From NCBI RefSeq assembly GCF_004341035.1, contig NZ_SLXK01000011.1:48470-112469 (forward strand): a DNA stretch of 64,000 bases. Reading direction: 5' to 3'. The DNA comes from Scopulibacillus darangshiensis (lineage in GTDB: Bacteria; Bacillota; Bacilli; Bacillales; Sporolactobacillaceae). Position 1 is the first letter of the stretch; each line of letters begins with the position of its first letter. Under the pieces are notes generated by a model. The model was not told the origin of the DNA. It saw only the letters and a program-made list of their open reading frames with translations, and made no database searches. The translations under genes were made by a program, and so were the position numbers. Below, in pieces: positions 1 to 9,703 of the stretch.

Positions 1-1065
1 CGGGACAAGCTCTTCGATTTGCAGCAATGTGTTTTCTATTTCAGACGGAAAAACATTGACACCGCGAATGATCATCATGTCATCAATTCTTCCTTTTACC
101 CTGGACATTCTTATCGTTGTTCTCCCGCATGAACATGCCTCTGTTGTTATCGATGCGATATCTCCTGTACGGTAACGGATGACTGGCGTCGCCTCTTTTG
201 TAAGACTAGTAAATACCAGCTCACCCTCCTGACCTTCTGGCAGCGGTTCCAGCGAACCAGGGTCTATCACCTCAACAATAAAGTGATCATCGGCAATATG
301 AAGCCCGTTCTGAGCTTGATGACACTCGATCGCGACGCCCGGTCCCATGACCTCACTCAATCCATAAATATCAACCGCTTTAATGCCAAGACGTTCCTCA
401 AGCTCTGCTCTCATTTCTAAGGACCATGGCTCAGCACCAAAAATACCGTATTTAAGACTTGTTTTCCGCGGATCTTTGCCAAGGCGCTCCATTGTTTCAA
501 TGATATTTAAAATATATGATGGGGTACCGGAGATCACAGTTGGTTTGAAATCTTCAATAAGGAGAATCTGCCTTTCGGTGTTCCCGCCTGAGACAGGCAC
601 TGTTGCCATGCCAAGTTTTTCAGAACCGTAATGAAGGCCAAGTCCCCCTGTGAAAAGCCCATAGCCATAGGCATTATGGAGAACCTCACCTGGTTTTCCC
701 CCAGCGGCGGCAATTGCTCTTGCGACGATCTCCGACCATACCTCAATGTCAGAGCGAGTATAACCGACAACAGTTGGTTTCCCACTGGTTCCCGAGGACG
801 CGTGCAGCCGCACAATGTCTTTCTGTCCAGCAGCAAATAACCCGAATGGATAATGATTTCTCAAGTCCTTTTTTACTGTAAAGGGAAGCTGAGTGATATC
901 CTCTAATGATTGAATGTCAGCCGGCGTGACATGGTTCTTTTCAAAAGCTTCCTGGTAAAAGGCAACATTGTTATAAACCCTCTGAGCAGTTTCTTTCAAT
1001 CTTTTCAGTTGAAGCGCTTTCATCTCCTCGCGAGACATTGATTCAACTTCAGCATTATAGATCAT
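1..1065 (-). CDS. paaK: Phenylacetate-CoA ligase, partial (3' end outside window)
   Basis: Adenylate-forming enzyme that activates phenylacetate (or a related aryl acid) with ATP and CoA, the entry step of aerobic phenylacetate breakdown. The first 355 residues are visible, about four fifths of the usual ~440. The AMP-binding loop [16 protein letters not shown] lies around residues 89-104, followed by the family-typical segments [15 protein letters not shown] and [15 protein letters not shown], then a cysteine-containing ACSCGRT stretch near the left edge. The ATG at 1063-1065 follows a GGGGTG ribosome binding site at 5-nt spacing. The gene reads off the left edge, so its operon partners cannot be seen; no other paa gene is in the window. 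Substrate specificity is inferred from family resemblance only. Confidence 0.93.
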   Translation of the reverse strand, partial: MIYNAEVESMSREEMKALQLKRLKETAQRVYNNVAFYQEAFEKNHVTPADIQSLEDITQLPFTVKKDLRNHYPFGLFAAGQKDIVRLHASSGTSGKPTVVGYTRSDIEVWSEIVARAIAAAGGKPGEVLHNAYGYGLFTGGLGLHYGSEKLGMATVPVSGGNTERQILLIEDFKPTVISGTPSYILNIIETMERLGKDPRKTSLKYGIFGAEPWSLEMRAELEERLGIKAVDIYGLSEVMGPGVAIECHQAQNGLHIADDHFIVEVIDPGSLEPLPEGQEGELVFTSLTKEATPVIRYRTGDIASITTEACSCGRTTIRMSRVKGRIDDMMIIRGVNVFPSEIENTLLQIEELVP

Positions 1066-1195
1066 GCTTACACCCCATCCCTTTTTATATAACGTAAAAA
1101 AATCGATATTATTAATTTGTGTCATGTTATCTAAATGATAATCCTTTTTAGACGCAACTGTCAACATGTTCTGAATATTTAAGAACGAGAGAGAT

Positions 1196-1226
1196 AAAAA
1201 AAAGCCTCACCCGTGATTAGGTGAGG
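1196..1226 (-). terminator. Intrinsic terminator of lplJ
   Basis: A 7-bp stem (CCTCACC / GGTGAGG) followed on the minus strand by eight T residues, just after the lplJ stop codon. Confidence 0.85.
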
Positions 1227-1237
1227 TTTCTACTTTC

Positions 1238-2230
1238 TTAAAACAACATTGTTAAAATGTCCCCTTTGCTTATTTTTCCAAAGTAGTGGCCTGAATTAAT
1301 ATCCGAGAGCTTAGCTTCAATCACATCACGCTCATATTTGGCTCCAATTAAGAGTTTTTCGATATCCGTTATATCCCCAACACCAAAGAAATCGCCAAAA
1401 ATGGCGGCGTTCTGTATAACACCTTTCTTCACATCAAGACGGATATCTATCCCTCCCGCTCCTGGAAAGCGATGGGAGTACTTCATATTAAATTTGGGGG
1501 ATTTGCCATAAACCCAATCCCAATTACGATATCTTTCCTCCGCGATCTGTCGGATGTTACCCCAGTCTCGCTCACTTAGTTTGTATTCCGGCACATCGAA
1601 GTTGGTTTCGAAGACATATTTCAACAACATTTGCCTGAACTGATCAATGTCCATATCCACATCTAAATGCTCTCTTATGTTCGTGACACGGCTTCGGACT
1701 GATTTAATACCTTTCGATAAGTATTTCTCGGCATCGGGGTTTAAAGCACGTGCTACATTTTCAAGGTTGACATCGAAAAGCAATGTCCCATGGCTGAACA
1801 TCCGCCCTTTCGTTGAAAACTGCGCATTGCCCGAAATTTTCTTCCCGCCTACCAAAAGGTCATTTCTTCCGAGTAATTCCGCTTTGACACCCATTTGATG
1901 CAGCGCCCTGACGACTGGTTCCGTAAACTTTTTATAGTTATGAAAGCTGTTGCCATCGTCCTTCGTAATAAAGCTAAAACTTAGATCTCCTTCATCGTTA
2001 TAAACAGCACCGCCCCCAGAGAGCCGGCGTGTGACATTGACCTCCTGCTCCCTTATATAATCCATATTGATTTCTTCCACGGTATTTTGATTTTTCCCCA
2101 CAATCACTGTGGGATTCATGCTGTAAAACAAAAGATATGTCTCATTAATATCCAGTTCGGTTAAAGCGTACTCCTCTATAGCTAAATTGATAGCCGGATC
2201 CATGATGCCTTGATTATTAATATATTTCAA
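1238..2230 (-). CDS. lplJ: Lipoate-protein ligase, LplJ/LplA type
   Basis: Attaches free lipoate to lipoyl domains of 2-oxoacid dehydrogenases and GcvH through a lipoyl-AMP intermediate in the cytoplasm. The 330-residue product has the family signature RRLSGGGAVYHD-like (RRLSGGGAVYND), the GRNDL..GGKKISGNAQ segment with the expected catalytic lysine, and the C-terminal accessory domain (about residues 245-330, FGDFFGVGD). Close to B. subtilis LplJ in length and sequence as I recall it. An in-frame ATG seven codons upstream has no ribosome binding site, whereas the TTG at 2228-2230 has GGAGG nine nt ahead and gives the N-terminus MKYINNQG, matching the family. Monocistronic, with its own terminator. 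Confidence 0.93.
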   Translation of the reverse strand: MKYINNQGIMDPAINLAIEEYALTELDINETYLLFYSMNPTVIVGKNQNTVEEINMDYIREQEVNVTRRLSGGGAVYNDEGDLSFSFITKDDGNSFHNYKKFTEPVVRALHQMGVKAELLGRNDLLVGGKKISGNAQFSTKGRMFSHGTLLFDVNLENVARALNPDAEKYLSKGIKSVRSRVTNIREHLDVDMDIDQFRQMLLKYVFETNFDVPEYKLSERDWGNIRQIAEERYRNWDWVYGKSPKFNMKYSHRFPGAGGIDIRLDVKKGVIQNAAIFGDFFGVGDITDIEKLLIGAKYERDVIEAKLSDINSGHYFGKISKGDILTMLF

Positions 2231-2469
2231 CTTATTTATCCTCCAGTTCAAACAATGAATGAATAGTATTCCTTTATTTTACCAGATAATAATACAGAAA
2301 TGCACACCACAGATTAGACGGCTTGTTCAGATAGATTTATGAAATATGGACCTATTTTGAGTTTTTTAACATTAGTCGTAATTACAGACAGCGTTTTCAA
2401 TACGTGATAAACTGTTCATTAGTCCTTGTTTTTCGGCAATTTTCGACAATTACATCAAGAGGTGAGACT

Positions 2470-4056
2470 ATGCAAAATAATATGAAAAGAAATATCGGAA
2501 CCTTTGCGTTAACAATGACCGGCATAGGTTCAATTATTGGCTCCGGTTGGTTATTTGGTGCTTGGAAAGCAGCAAAAATTGCCGGACCTGCCGCCATTTA
2601 CGCCTGGATTCTTGGAACAATTCTTATATTATTAATCGGCCTTACTTTTGCCGAACTTGGAGGCATGTTTCCCGAAGCGGGCGGGATGGTGCGATACGGC
2701 CAATTTTCCCACGGCTCGTTTGTCGGTTATTTATCAGGCTGGGCAAACTGGATTGCCATTGTGTCAGTTATTCCCGTGGAAGCGGAAGCCTCTGCTCAAT
2801 ACATGAGTTCCTGGCCCTTTGCTTGGGCACATACAATCTTTAACGGCAAAGAATTATCAACAGCGGGTTTACTGATTTCAGCTGCCCTTGTGGTTGTCTA
2901 CTTTTTTGTAAACTACTTCACGGTTCAACTCTTTGCACGTGTGAACACCGCGATTACTGTCTTTAAATTTATCATCCCCGGTTTAGTCATTATCGGCCTA
3001 TTAGTTTCGGGTTATAACAGTGACAACTTTACGCAGTATGGCGGATTTATGCCAAACGGATGGTCAGGTGTTCTTACAGCGGTTTCCATTTCAGGTATCG
3101 TTTTTGCCTTTAACGGCTTTCAAAGCCCGATTAACATGGCCGGAGAAGCAAAGAATCCAAAATTCTCAGTGCCATTTGGTGTTGTGGCTTCGATATTAAT
3201 TGCGGGTGTCATCTATGTTCTACTGCAGATCACCTTTATCGGAACTATTACACCGGATATTATAAAATCAGGGTGGGCACACATTAATCTAAGTTCACCT
3301 TTCGCAGATCTTGCATTTGCATGGGGCCTTAACTGGTTGGTTCTGCTATTATTTGCGGATGCCTTTATATCCCCGTCTGGAACAGGGATCACATACACAG
3401 CAACAACAGCAAGAATGATTTATGGGTTGGAACAAAACGGCTATTTCCCAAAAATATTTGGAACGGTCGATGCAAAATCAGGCATTCCACGTCCGGCAAT
3501 GTGGTTCAACCTTGTCGTGTCCTTTGTATTTCTGTTTCTATTCCGCGGCTGGGGACAATTATCATCAATTATTTCTATTGCAACACTGATTTCTTATATG
3601 ACAGGACCAATCTCTGTCATGGTGTTCCGAAGACATAGTGAACATTTGAAAAAGCCATTCAGAATCAAAGGCATGCGCATTATTGCTCCGCTTGGTTTTA
3701 TTGCGGCCTCTATGATTTATTACTGGGGCGCTTGGCCGTTGACTGGTAAAGTTATGATCATTATGATTATCGGTTTGCCTATCTATTTCTTTTACCAATT
3801 TAAATATAATTTTAAAAACTTTAAGCGCGATTTTAAAGCCGGCGCTTGGATGATTTGTCACCTGCTATGGATGGTCTTCTTATCCTTCATCGGCAGTGAA
3901 AAATTCGGCGGCTTGAATATTATTCCTTTCGGCTGGGACTTCCTGGTCATCGCGATATCCGCCCTCGTCTTTTATTACTGGGGCGTCCACAGCGGTTGGG
4001 AAACTGATGATATTAAAAAAGGCAACGATGAATTTTTGGATAATGAACTTGCTTAA
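2470..4056 (+). CDS. APC-superfamily amino-acid permease
   Basis: Integral membrane protein of 528 residues with about 12 to 14 hydrophobic spans. The N-terminal GIGSIIGSGWLFGAW motif is the unwound TM1 substrate-binding segment typical of amino acid-polyamine-organocation transporters, and FNGFQSPINMAGEAKNP matches the conserved TM6/loop region with its glutamate. It resembles the aspartate/proton symporter YveA group in length and in the long C-terminal extension, but the substrate cannot be read from sequence. The ATG at 2470 follows AGAGGTGA at close spacing; upstream in-frame starts lack such a site. Probably transcribed alone; a strong hairpin follows the stop. Confidence 0.88.
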   Translation: MQNNMKRNIGTFALTMTGIGSIIGSGWLFGAWKAAKIAGPAAIYAWILGTILILLIGLTFAELGGMFPEAGGMVRYGQFSHGSFVGYLSGWANWIAIVSVIPVEAEASAQYMSSWPFAWAHTIFNGKELSTAGLLISAALVVVYFFVNYFTVQLFARVNTAITVFKFIIPGLVIIGLLVSGYNSDNFTQYGGFMPNGWSGVLTAVSISGIVFAFNGFQSPINMAGEAKNPKFSVPFGVVASILIAGVIYVLLQITFIGTITPDIIKSGWAHINLSSPFADLAFAWGLNWLVLLLFADAFISPSGTGITYTATTARMIYGLEQNGYFPKIFGTVDAKSGIPRPAMWFNLVVSFVFLFLFRGWGQLSSIISIATLISYMTGPISVMVFRRHSEHLKKPFRIKGMRIIAPLGFIAASMIYYWGAWPLTGKVMIIMIIGLPIYFFYQFKYNFKNFKRDFKAGAWMICHLLWMVFLSFIGSEKFGGLNIIPFGWDFLVIAISALVFYYWGVHSGWETDDIKKGNDEFLDNELA

Positions 4057-4065
4057 GCAGATATG

Positions 4066-4094
4066 AAAACCGGGGGCAAATGGTCCCCGGTTTT
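4066..4094. terminator. Terminator after the amino-acid permease
   Basis: Stem AACCGGGG / CCCCGGTT extended by A and T runs on both sides, 10 nt after the permease stop. Works in either direction in principle. Confidence 0.8.
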
Positions 4095-4143
4095 ATGCAC
4101 TCCCACAGGATTTTATGCATGACAAATCACACCTTTTATCCTT

Positions 4144-4177
4144 AAAGAGCCTTCCCGCATCAGCGGAAAGGCTCTTT
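4144..4177. terminator. Convergent terminator between permease and yhgE
   Basis: Long stem AAAGAGCCTT / AAGGCTCTTT followed by a T run on the plus strand; it sits just after the yhgE stop and may serve both converging genes. Confidence 0.75.
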
Positions 4178-4179
4178 TT

Positions 4180-6555
4180 TTATTCGGTCAAGGACTCCTC
4201 ATGTCTGACCATATTGTCTTTATTTTTTTTGAAAAAGAAAATATAGAATATCATGGTACATATCATAAAACCTATGAGGAAACAGGCCAATACTAAAGCG
4301 TGTGACTTTAACATATCCAGCTGATTACCTGCAATGATATTCCTGAATCCTTCTATACTGTAAGTCATTGGCAACCATTTAGGCACACTTTGCAAAGGCT
4401 CTGGAATCAATTGCACCGGGTATGACCCGCCGCTTGTTGTCAGCTGAAGTATAAGAATGATCACGACAATGAAACGCCCCGGATTGCCGAGTGCAGCCCC
4501 AAAGAACTGGATTAATGCCATAAAGGTCAAGCTTGTTAATATACTGAACAGAACAAACAGCATTGGATTATTAACCATGAGCCCAAGGCCGAATAATATA
4601 ACCAAGTCTGCAATCACGGCCTGACATATACCCATCACAGCCATCACCATATATTTGCTGAGTCCGAGTCCTATGCCGGATCGAGGCGGTCTCTGTGATT
4701 CCCTCAAATCATAAATGACGGTCAACATGAGCGCTCCGACAAATAAGCCTAGCGACAAGAAATATGGCGTAAAACCGGTGCCGTTATTGTTAACATTTGT
4801 GTGTGTTGCATCCGTTAACCTGACTGGCTTTGCGAACATATCCGCATGGTCATCATCTGTCGGTGTTTTCGCTGCCTCATCATGCGCATTATGAAGCTTT
4901 CCAGCGAGCTCCGAACTTCCGTCATAGAGTTTGCCAGCCCCATCCTTGAGTTCGGACACACCGCTATTCATTTTGCTCGCGCCATCGCTAAACTGTCCCA
5001 TCCCGTCGGCAAGCTTTTGCATATTCGTATTAAGTTCCTTACTGCCGGCAAGCAGCTTTTCGCTGCCATTGTCAAGCTGTTCGATGCCGCCTATAAGAGT
5101 CGGCCAGCTTTTATTCAGCGATTCTGTTCCTTCTGCAAGCCGGTCAGCCCCTTCCTTCAGCGCCGCCGTTGCATTCGGCAATTTATCAATTTGCTTTTGA
5201 AGCTGCTCCATGCCGCCGACTAATCGGTTTTCTGCGTTCTCAAGTTGATTAAATTGGGTTAATGCCTTATTTTTTATACTCGAATATTGATCCAATTTTT
5301 GTGTCAGTGCTTTGGCAGCCGCTGCTGCTTGCTCTGGATCACCGATTTCCGAACGAATGTGTTTCAAATCATTGTGAATCTCATCCATGTTATTTTTCTT
5401 TTCTATAATCTTTTTGAAATTTTCATCGTTCTTTACCTCGGGATGCTCCTTAACAAATTGATTCACGGCGGCATCTAGCTGCGGCTGATTTTGATCAACG
5501 ACATCGATAACCGCATTTAGATCAGTAAGAGCCTTTTCAAGTTGATCAGTATTATTTGTTAGATCATTAAGCAATGGTTTAAAGCTTTCGATCTTTTTCT
5601 CCAGCTGATCAAATTCATTTATTTTTTCCCTGACATCATCCAGGGCTTTATTAATGTTGGCTTGTATTTCCTCGGCTCCATTAACAACTTTTCCGTTTGC
5701 CTTAGAAATTTTCGTTACACCTTTATTAAGTTCATCTAGTTTATCGGCAAGCTTATTCGCTCCCGTTGCAAGCTTTGCAATATCATCTGTTTTGGAACTG
5801 GTTTGGTTATAAAGCTTTTGTGTCCCGTCATTTAAATCACCAAGCCCATTTTCCAGCTTAGCAGAGCCTTGGGCGAGTTGAACTGACCCATTCGTTAAGG
5901 CTGCGCTTGCGGTCATAAGATCCCCGAAATGCTTTTTAAGTTCAATCAGCCCATTGTATTCTTTATTGCTGCCATCTGAAAGATCGCCTGCTCCGCCCGC
6001 AGCTTTTTTCAAACCATCTGTCAGCTGATCCAATTTATCGTACATCGCTTTCACATACGATTTCGTTATTTCATTTGCGACTTTATTCTTAACTTCTTTT
6101 ACTCCAGTTTCGCTCATTTTTGACGCGGTATAATTGTAGCCCCGATTTAGTTTGTATGATAAGGGAGGTTTTGTTATTTTTTCATCCTTTATAGTTGTTG
6201 CATCCTTGGAAAAACCCTTGGGAATCATGATTGTCATAAAATACTTATTTTCTTCCATGCCTTTTTCAGCTTGTTTTTCAGATACGAACTCCCAATCGAA
6301 ACTATCATTCTTCTTTAAATTATCTACTAAATCATTGCCTACTTTAACTTTTTGGCCCGAAAGAACAGCCCCTTTATCCTGGTTAACAACCGCTACCGGG
6401 AGCTCGCCGGTTTTATCGTAAGGATTCCAGAAAGCATAAAGAAACATGCCGCAATACAGTACCGGAATCGCCATAACACCTATCATTTGAATAATCGCTT
6501 TAGGACTCTTTGTGATTGATGCCATTTCTGAGAAAAATAAGCGCAAAGCATTCAC
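4180..6555 (-). CDS. yhgE: YhgE/Pip domain membrane protein
   Basis: A 791-residue protein of the YhgE/phage-infection-protein family, related to ABC-2 type permeases. One transmembrane helix lies at residues ~20-42 and about five more in the last 200 residues (from FTPYFLSLGLFVGALML on). The ~500 residues between form a large extracytoplasmic domain rich in repeated LxDGxxKLxxG units (LAQGSAKLENG, LADGMGQFSDG), predicted to form long helical or coiled-coil repeats. Members have been linked to phage receptor function and to type VII secretion (EsaA-like architecture), but the exact role here is unknown. GTG start with AAAGGTGA upstream. The regulator gene yhgD lies directly upstream and ends in its own terminator, so yhgE has a separate promoter region containing an operator-like palindrome at 6588-6602. 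Confidence 0.88.
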   Translation of the reverse strand: MNALRLFFSEMASITKSPKAIIQMIGVMAIPVLYCGMFLYAFWNPYDKTGELPVAVVNQDKGAVLSGQKVKVGNDLVDNLKKNDSFDWEFVSEKQAEKGMEENKYFMTIMIPKGFSKDATTIKDEKITKPPLSYKLNRGYNYTASKMSETGVKEVKNKVANEITKSYVKAMYDKLDQLTDGLKKAAGGAGDLSDGSNKEYNGLIELKKHFGDLMTASAALTNGSVQLAQGSAKLENGLGDLNDGTQKLYNQTSSKTDDIAKLATGANKLADKLDELNKGVTKISKANGKVVNGAEEIQANINKALDDVREKINEFDQLEKKIESFKPLLNDLTNNTDQLEKALTDLNAVIDVVDQNQPQLDAAVNQFVKEHPEVKNDENFKKIIEKKNNMDEIHNDLKHIRSEIGDPEQAAAAAKALTQKLDQYSSIKNKALTQFNQLENAENRLVGGMEQLQKQIDKLPNATAALKEGADRLAEGTESLNKSWPTLIGGIEQLDNGSEKLLAGSKELNTNMQKLADGMGQFSDGASKMNSGVSELKDGAGKLYDGSSELAGKLHNAHDEAAKTPTDDDHADMFAKPVRLTDATHTNVNNNGTGFTPYFLSLGLFVGALMLTVIYDLRESQRPPRSGIGLGLSKYMVMAVMGICQAVIADLVILFGLGLMVNNPMLFVLFSILTSLTFMALIQFFGAALGNPGRFIVVIILILQLTTSGGSYPVQLIPEPLQSVPKWLPMTYSIEGFRNIIAGNQLDMLKSHALVLACFLIGFMICTMIFYIFFFKKNKDNMVRHEESLTE

Positions 6556-6587
6556 ATGACGTCACCTTTCTTTTCTTTAGTAATTAA

Positions 6588-6610
6588 TGACCATCTTGGT
6601 CAAACGGTCA
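6588..6610 (-). promoter_or_regulatory. Operator-like palindrome upstream of yhgE
   Basis: Perfect inverted repeat TGACCA-TCT-TGGTCA (6588-6602) with a further GGTCA at 6606-6610, in the yhgD-yhgE gap 33 nt before the yhgE start. Related TGAC/GGTCA half-sites occur before yhgD, so it is a plausible YhgD binding site (inference). Confidence 0.5.
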
Positions 6611-6621
6611 AGTTACCACAT

Positions 6622-6645
6622 AAAAAAAGCCGCTTGCAAGCAGCT
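6622..6645 (-). terminator. Intrinsic terminator of yhgD
   Basis: Minus-strand stem GCTGCTTGCAAGCGGC followed by seven T residues, right after the yhgD stop. Confidence 0.8.
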
Positions 6646-6650
6646 ATCTT

Positions 6651-7226
6651 TTACCTTTTCATAAGTCCCTTAACAAGGTAAAGATCAAATAAATGAGCAA
6701 TTTCCTCCTTTTCTAATGGCTGGTGACGCTGTTCCCATTCAAAGACTAAAGCAACATAAAGTTTAAGCATAATAAAAGCCGTCATAGCCGGATCACATGT
6801 CTTTAGTTCGCCTTTATTCATTGCTGTCTTAATGTGCCCTTCAATGAAATGCAAAATGGCATCCTCTAATTTTGTCAGGGCGTTCTTCGCGGGCAGCGTC
6901 CCGATCTCCCGAACTTCTTGAGACAATTTAATCGTCAATTGGTGTTCTTTCCTAAAGGCTAATATGCCGTACAAAGCCCGATGAAGATTATCAAAAAAGG
7001 AGTCTTCGGGACGGATGGCTGTTGTTGCTATGTCCTTAGCTTGATGAATTAATTTCTCAATGATGTCATCAAATAATTCCTCTTTGTTCTTAAAAAATGT
7101 ATATATGGTGCCTTTGCCGACGTTGGCGATTCTCGCCACTTGATCCATTGTCGTTGCCTTATAGCCAAAAAGGGCAAAGGACTCCTCTGCTGCCTTAAGT
7201 ATGCTTGTTTTTCTATCCAAACTCAT
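6651..7226 (-). CDS. yhgD: TetR/AcrR-family transcriptional regulator YhgD
   Basis: A 191-residue repressor-type protein. The N-terminal helix-turn-helix is clear: ILKAAEESFALFGYKATTMDQVARIANVGKGTIYTFFKNKEELF, residues ~8-51 (shown here as separate motifs FGYKATTMDQVA and GKGTIYTFFKNKEEL). The C-terminal ligand domain is helical and poorly conserved. Start is the ATG at 7224-7226, which has AGGAG seven nt upstream; an in-frame start eight codons earlier lacks a site. It sits between hemY and yhgE as in B. subtilis. Likely represses itself and yhgE, based on shared TGACC half-sites in both upstream regions; the ligand is unknown. Confidence 0.88.
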   Translation of the reverse strand: MSLDRKTSILKAAEESFALFGYKATTMDQVARIANVGKGTIYTFFKNKEELFDDIIEKLIHQAKDIATTAIRPEDSFFDNLHRALYGILAFRKEHQLTIKLSQEVREIGTLPAKNALTKLEDAILHFIEGHIKTAMNKGELKTCDPAMTAFIMLKLYVALVFEWEQRHQPLEKEEIAHLFDLYLVKGLMKR

Positions 7227-7236
7227 TGGCAATCTC

Positions 7237-7268
7237 CTGTTTTTGACCAATTGAACATTTCAGTCATA
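7237..7268 (-). promoter_or_regulatory. Possible operator upstream of yhgD
   Basis: Imperfect inverted repeat on the minus strand, TGACTGAA ... TTGGTCA, lying just before the yhgD ribosome binding site. Similar half-sites occur at 6588-6610 before yhgE. Suggests autoregulation; spacing differs from the yhgE palindrome. Confidence 0.35.
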
Positions 7269-7340
7269 TTGTTTTACAAGAATTAATATACCATTGAACA
7301 AGCTAGGTTTGCAAGGTGATTGGATAATTAAATTTCCTAT

Positions 7341-7374
7341 TAAAAAAACCGGAACGTTTTCAAGTTCCGGTTTT
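7341..7374 (-). terminator. Terminator of the hemEHY operon
   Basis: Stem AAAACCGGAAC / GTTCCGGTTTT with a T run on the minus strand. It overlaps the last codons of hemY, so the stop codon lies in the loop. Confidence 0.85.
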
Positions 7375-8742
7375 GATACGTTCTATTATTTTTTGTGCAG
7401 CTCCTTTTCCTTGGCGGATACAGTCGGGCAGTCCGACACCATCATATGAAGCGCCAGCTAAATAGACCCCTGGATAATCATGAGGCAGCTTGTCTTGTAT
7501 TTCAGCAAGCCACAGCTTATGGCCGACAGGATATTGGGGCATCGCTTCCCGCCACCGGGTGACGACAGAAAAGTGGGGATCCTTCTTGAAATCAACGACG
7601 CCGCTTAAATTTTGCAGCGATGTGGCAATAAGCTCCTCATCGGATTGTTCAATGATGGCATCATCACCGGCTTTTCCAACATAGCATCTTACCAAGGCCT
7701 TTCCTTCTGGCACTGTATGCGGCCATTTGAGGTGTGTCCAAGTCGATGCTGTGATCGCGATCGGTTCCTTCCGGGATACGACGAATCCCGTGCCTTCCTT
7801 TTCGAGTGTCACGTCATCTTTATCAAAGGCCATTGCAACCGTTGCAACTGATGTATTCGGATCGGCATTTTCCCTCTTAAGGTATGCGGCATCAGAAAAA
7901 AGGTTAGCGGAAATATCGTTTGGAACAGCGGATACAACCATATCAGCGGTTATTTTTTCATTATTATTAAGTATAAGTTCATATTTATGATTTTCACGTT
8001 TAATTCGGCTGACAGTGACCCCCCGCAACAGACGGGCATCTAACGAGTCCACAAGCCGCTCAATTAATGTTCCTAATCCGCTTGTGAGTGTCGCAAACTG
8101 ACTCGTTTTCTTTTTTGGCTGTTTTCCGTTGAAACCCAAGATCAAACTGCCTGCATCCCTTTCGACATTAATGAATTGGGGCTGGGTTGCAGCTAAGCTT
8201 AATTTATAGATGTTCCCTGCATAAATTCCAGAGAGAAGCGGACTGATAATATGGTCAACCATTTCCTCACCAAGACGGGCGGAGAAAAAGTCACCAACAG
8301 ACATATCCTCGTACTCCGGCAGCTGCGGCAGGATCAAATCATTTAATGCTCTCGCTTTGCCGTCTTCCGAAAGCAGGCCGGAATCCAGCATCGGTTTCAA
8401 TTGTGTTGGCACACCCATTACTGAGCCTTCGGGAATAGGATGAAGCTCACCGCTTTTTAGAATATAAGACTTCCCGGTATGGTTAGAAACGACTTGATCA
8501 CCCAGTCCAAGAGCTTCCACAAGCTCGAGCGCTTCCTTTTTTCGCTTCAAAAAGGAATCCGGCCCTCTTTCAATTGTAAAACCGTCCCGATGTACCGTCT
8601 CGACTTTACCGCCAAACTGGTCTTTTGTCTCGATGACTGTGACATGAAGATCAAGATGGCTGCTTGCAGCAAGCTTTTGAAGATAAAAAGCTGCGGTTAG
8701 TCCTGTAATCCCGCCGCCGATAACAGCAACATGCTTAGCCAT
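7360..8742 (-). CDS. hemY: Coproporphyrinogen III oxidase (HemY/CgoX)
   Basis: FAD-dependent oxidase that converts coproporphyrinogen III to coproporphyrin III in the coproporphyrin-dependent haem route of Gram-positive bacteria. The 460-residue protein begins with the dinucleotide-binding motif [16 protein letters not shown] (residues ~6-21), has the ERGPDSFL segment (~57-64), and ends with the conserved [13 protein letters not shown] motif that contacts FAD. The start chosen is the ATG at 8740-8742, overlapping the hemH stop by 8 nt with AAGG upstream; a longer reading frame extends into hemH but has no support. Last gene of hemE-hemH-hemY. Confidence 0.95.
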   Translation of the reverse strand: MAKHVAVIGGGITGLTAAFYLQKLAASSHLDLHVTVIETKDQFGGKVETVHRDGFTIERGPDSFLKRKKEALELVEALGLGDQVVSNHTGKSYILKSGELHPIPEGSVMGVPTQLKPMLDSGLLSEDGKARALNDLILPQLPEYEDMSVGDFFSARLGEEMVDHIISPLLSGIYAGNIYKLSLAATQPQFINVERDAGSLILGFNGKQPKKKTSQFATLTSGLGTLIERLVDSLDARLLRGVTVSRIKRENHKYELILNNNEKITADMVVSAVPNDISANLFSDAAYLKRENADPNTSVATVAMAFDKDDVTLEKEGTGFVVSRKEPIAITASTWTHLKWPHTVPEGKALVRCYVGKAGDDAIIEQSDEELIATSLQNLSGVVDFKKDPHFSVVTRWREAMPQYPVGHKLWLAEIQDKLPHDYPGVYLAGASYDGVGLPDCIRQGKGAAQKIIERIKTGT

Positions 8743-9688
8743 TGACCTTGCCGCTTTTCTCGGATAATGTCTTAAGCACAACATTGGTGAGACAATCAAT
8801 AAATTCCGGATTCGCATTTGGCATATCAGGTCTGTAATAAGCCGCACCTAATTCATCTGTAATCACTTTACATTCAAAGTCATTATCATATAAAACCTCG
8901 AGATGTTCAGCGACAAAACCAACAGGACAATAAATGAATGACCGGTAACCTTCTTGTTCATACAGGTCCCTCGTCAAATCTTGTACATCAGGGCCAATCC
9001 ATGGATCAGGCGTATTTCCGGCGCTTTGCCAGCCGATGGCGTCATGCTGAAGATTTGCAGCCTCGCTGATCAACTTTGCTGTTTCCTCTAATTGATTGGG
9101 ATATGGATCACCTGTAGAAATAATCTTCTCCGGAAGGCTGTGCGCTGAAAAGACGACGACAGTTTGCTCATGATCTTTTTCAGGAATAGCCTTGAATGTA
9201 TGCCTGATTTGATCTGCCCAGTATGAAATAAACGCTGGCTCACGGTACCAGCTTTCAACTGATGTGATAGATGGACCGCCAAGCTCTTTGGCCGTTTGGA
9301 TGGCTCGTTCGTTGTATGCTTTCACACTGAATGTGGAGAAATGAGGTGCCAACACAAGGCTCACCGCTTCATCAATACCGTCTTCATGCATTTGTTTGAC
9401 AGCATCCTCTATAAAAGGGTGTATATGTTTCAGACCGAGGTAAGCTTTGAATTCGACATCATTTTGCCGTTCATTCAAACGTTTCTCCAAACCTTCCGCT
9501 TGTTCTTTCGTGATTTTCGCTAAAGGAGATGTCCCGCCAATCGCTTCATATCGGCCCTTAAGATCCTGAAGAAGGTCATCCGTAGGTCTTCGGCCATGCC
9601 GAATATGTGTATAATATGGTTCAATGTCTTCAGAACTGTATGGTGTGCCGTAAGCCATGACTAGTAAACCAATCTTCTTTTTTGCCAT
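8735..9688 (-). CDS. hemH: Ferrochelatase (coproporphyrin ferrochelatase, CpfC)
   Basis: Inserts Fe2+ into coproporphyrin III to give coprohaem in the Firmicute haem pathway. The 317-residue protein has the N-terminal LLVMAYGTP motif, the conserved [10 protein letters not shown] segment containing the metal-binding histidine (around residues 178-187), and the [15 protein letters not shown] motif near 255-269 with the active-site glutamate. Length matches the monomeric soluble Bacillus enzyme (~310). ATG start with GGGGGAG five nt upstream; 15 nt downstream of hemE and overlapping hemY, so co-transcribed and probably translationally coupled. Confidence 0.96.
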   Translation of the reverse strand: MAKKKIGLLVMAYGTPYSSEDIEPYYTHIRHGRRPTDDLLQDLKGRYEAIGGTSPLAKITKEQAEGLEKRLNERQNDVEFKAYLGLKHIHPFIEDAVKQMHEDGIDEAVSLVLAPHFSTFSVKAYNERAIQTAKELGGPSITSVESWYREPAFISYWADQIRHTFKAIPEKDHEQTVVVFSAHSLPEKIISTGDPYPNQLEETAKLISEAANLQHDAIGWQSAGNTPDPWIGPDVQDLTRDLYEQEGYRSFIYCPVGFVAEHLEVLYDNDFECKVITDELGAAYYRPDMPNANPEFIDCLTNVVLKTLSEKSGKVNG

Positions 9689-9703
9689 CTTTTCTCCCCC
9701 ATT

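Noticed and set aside
4846..5223. Open reading frames on the plus strand inside yhgE
   Set aside because: They mirror the repetitive coiled-coil region of yhgE, lack ribosome binding sites and have no sensible composition.
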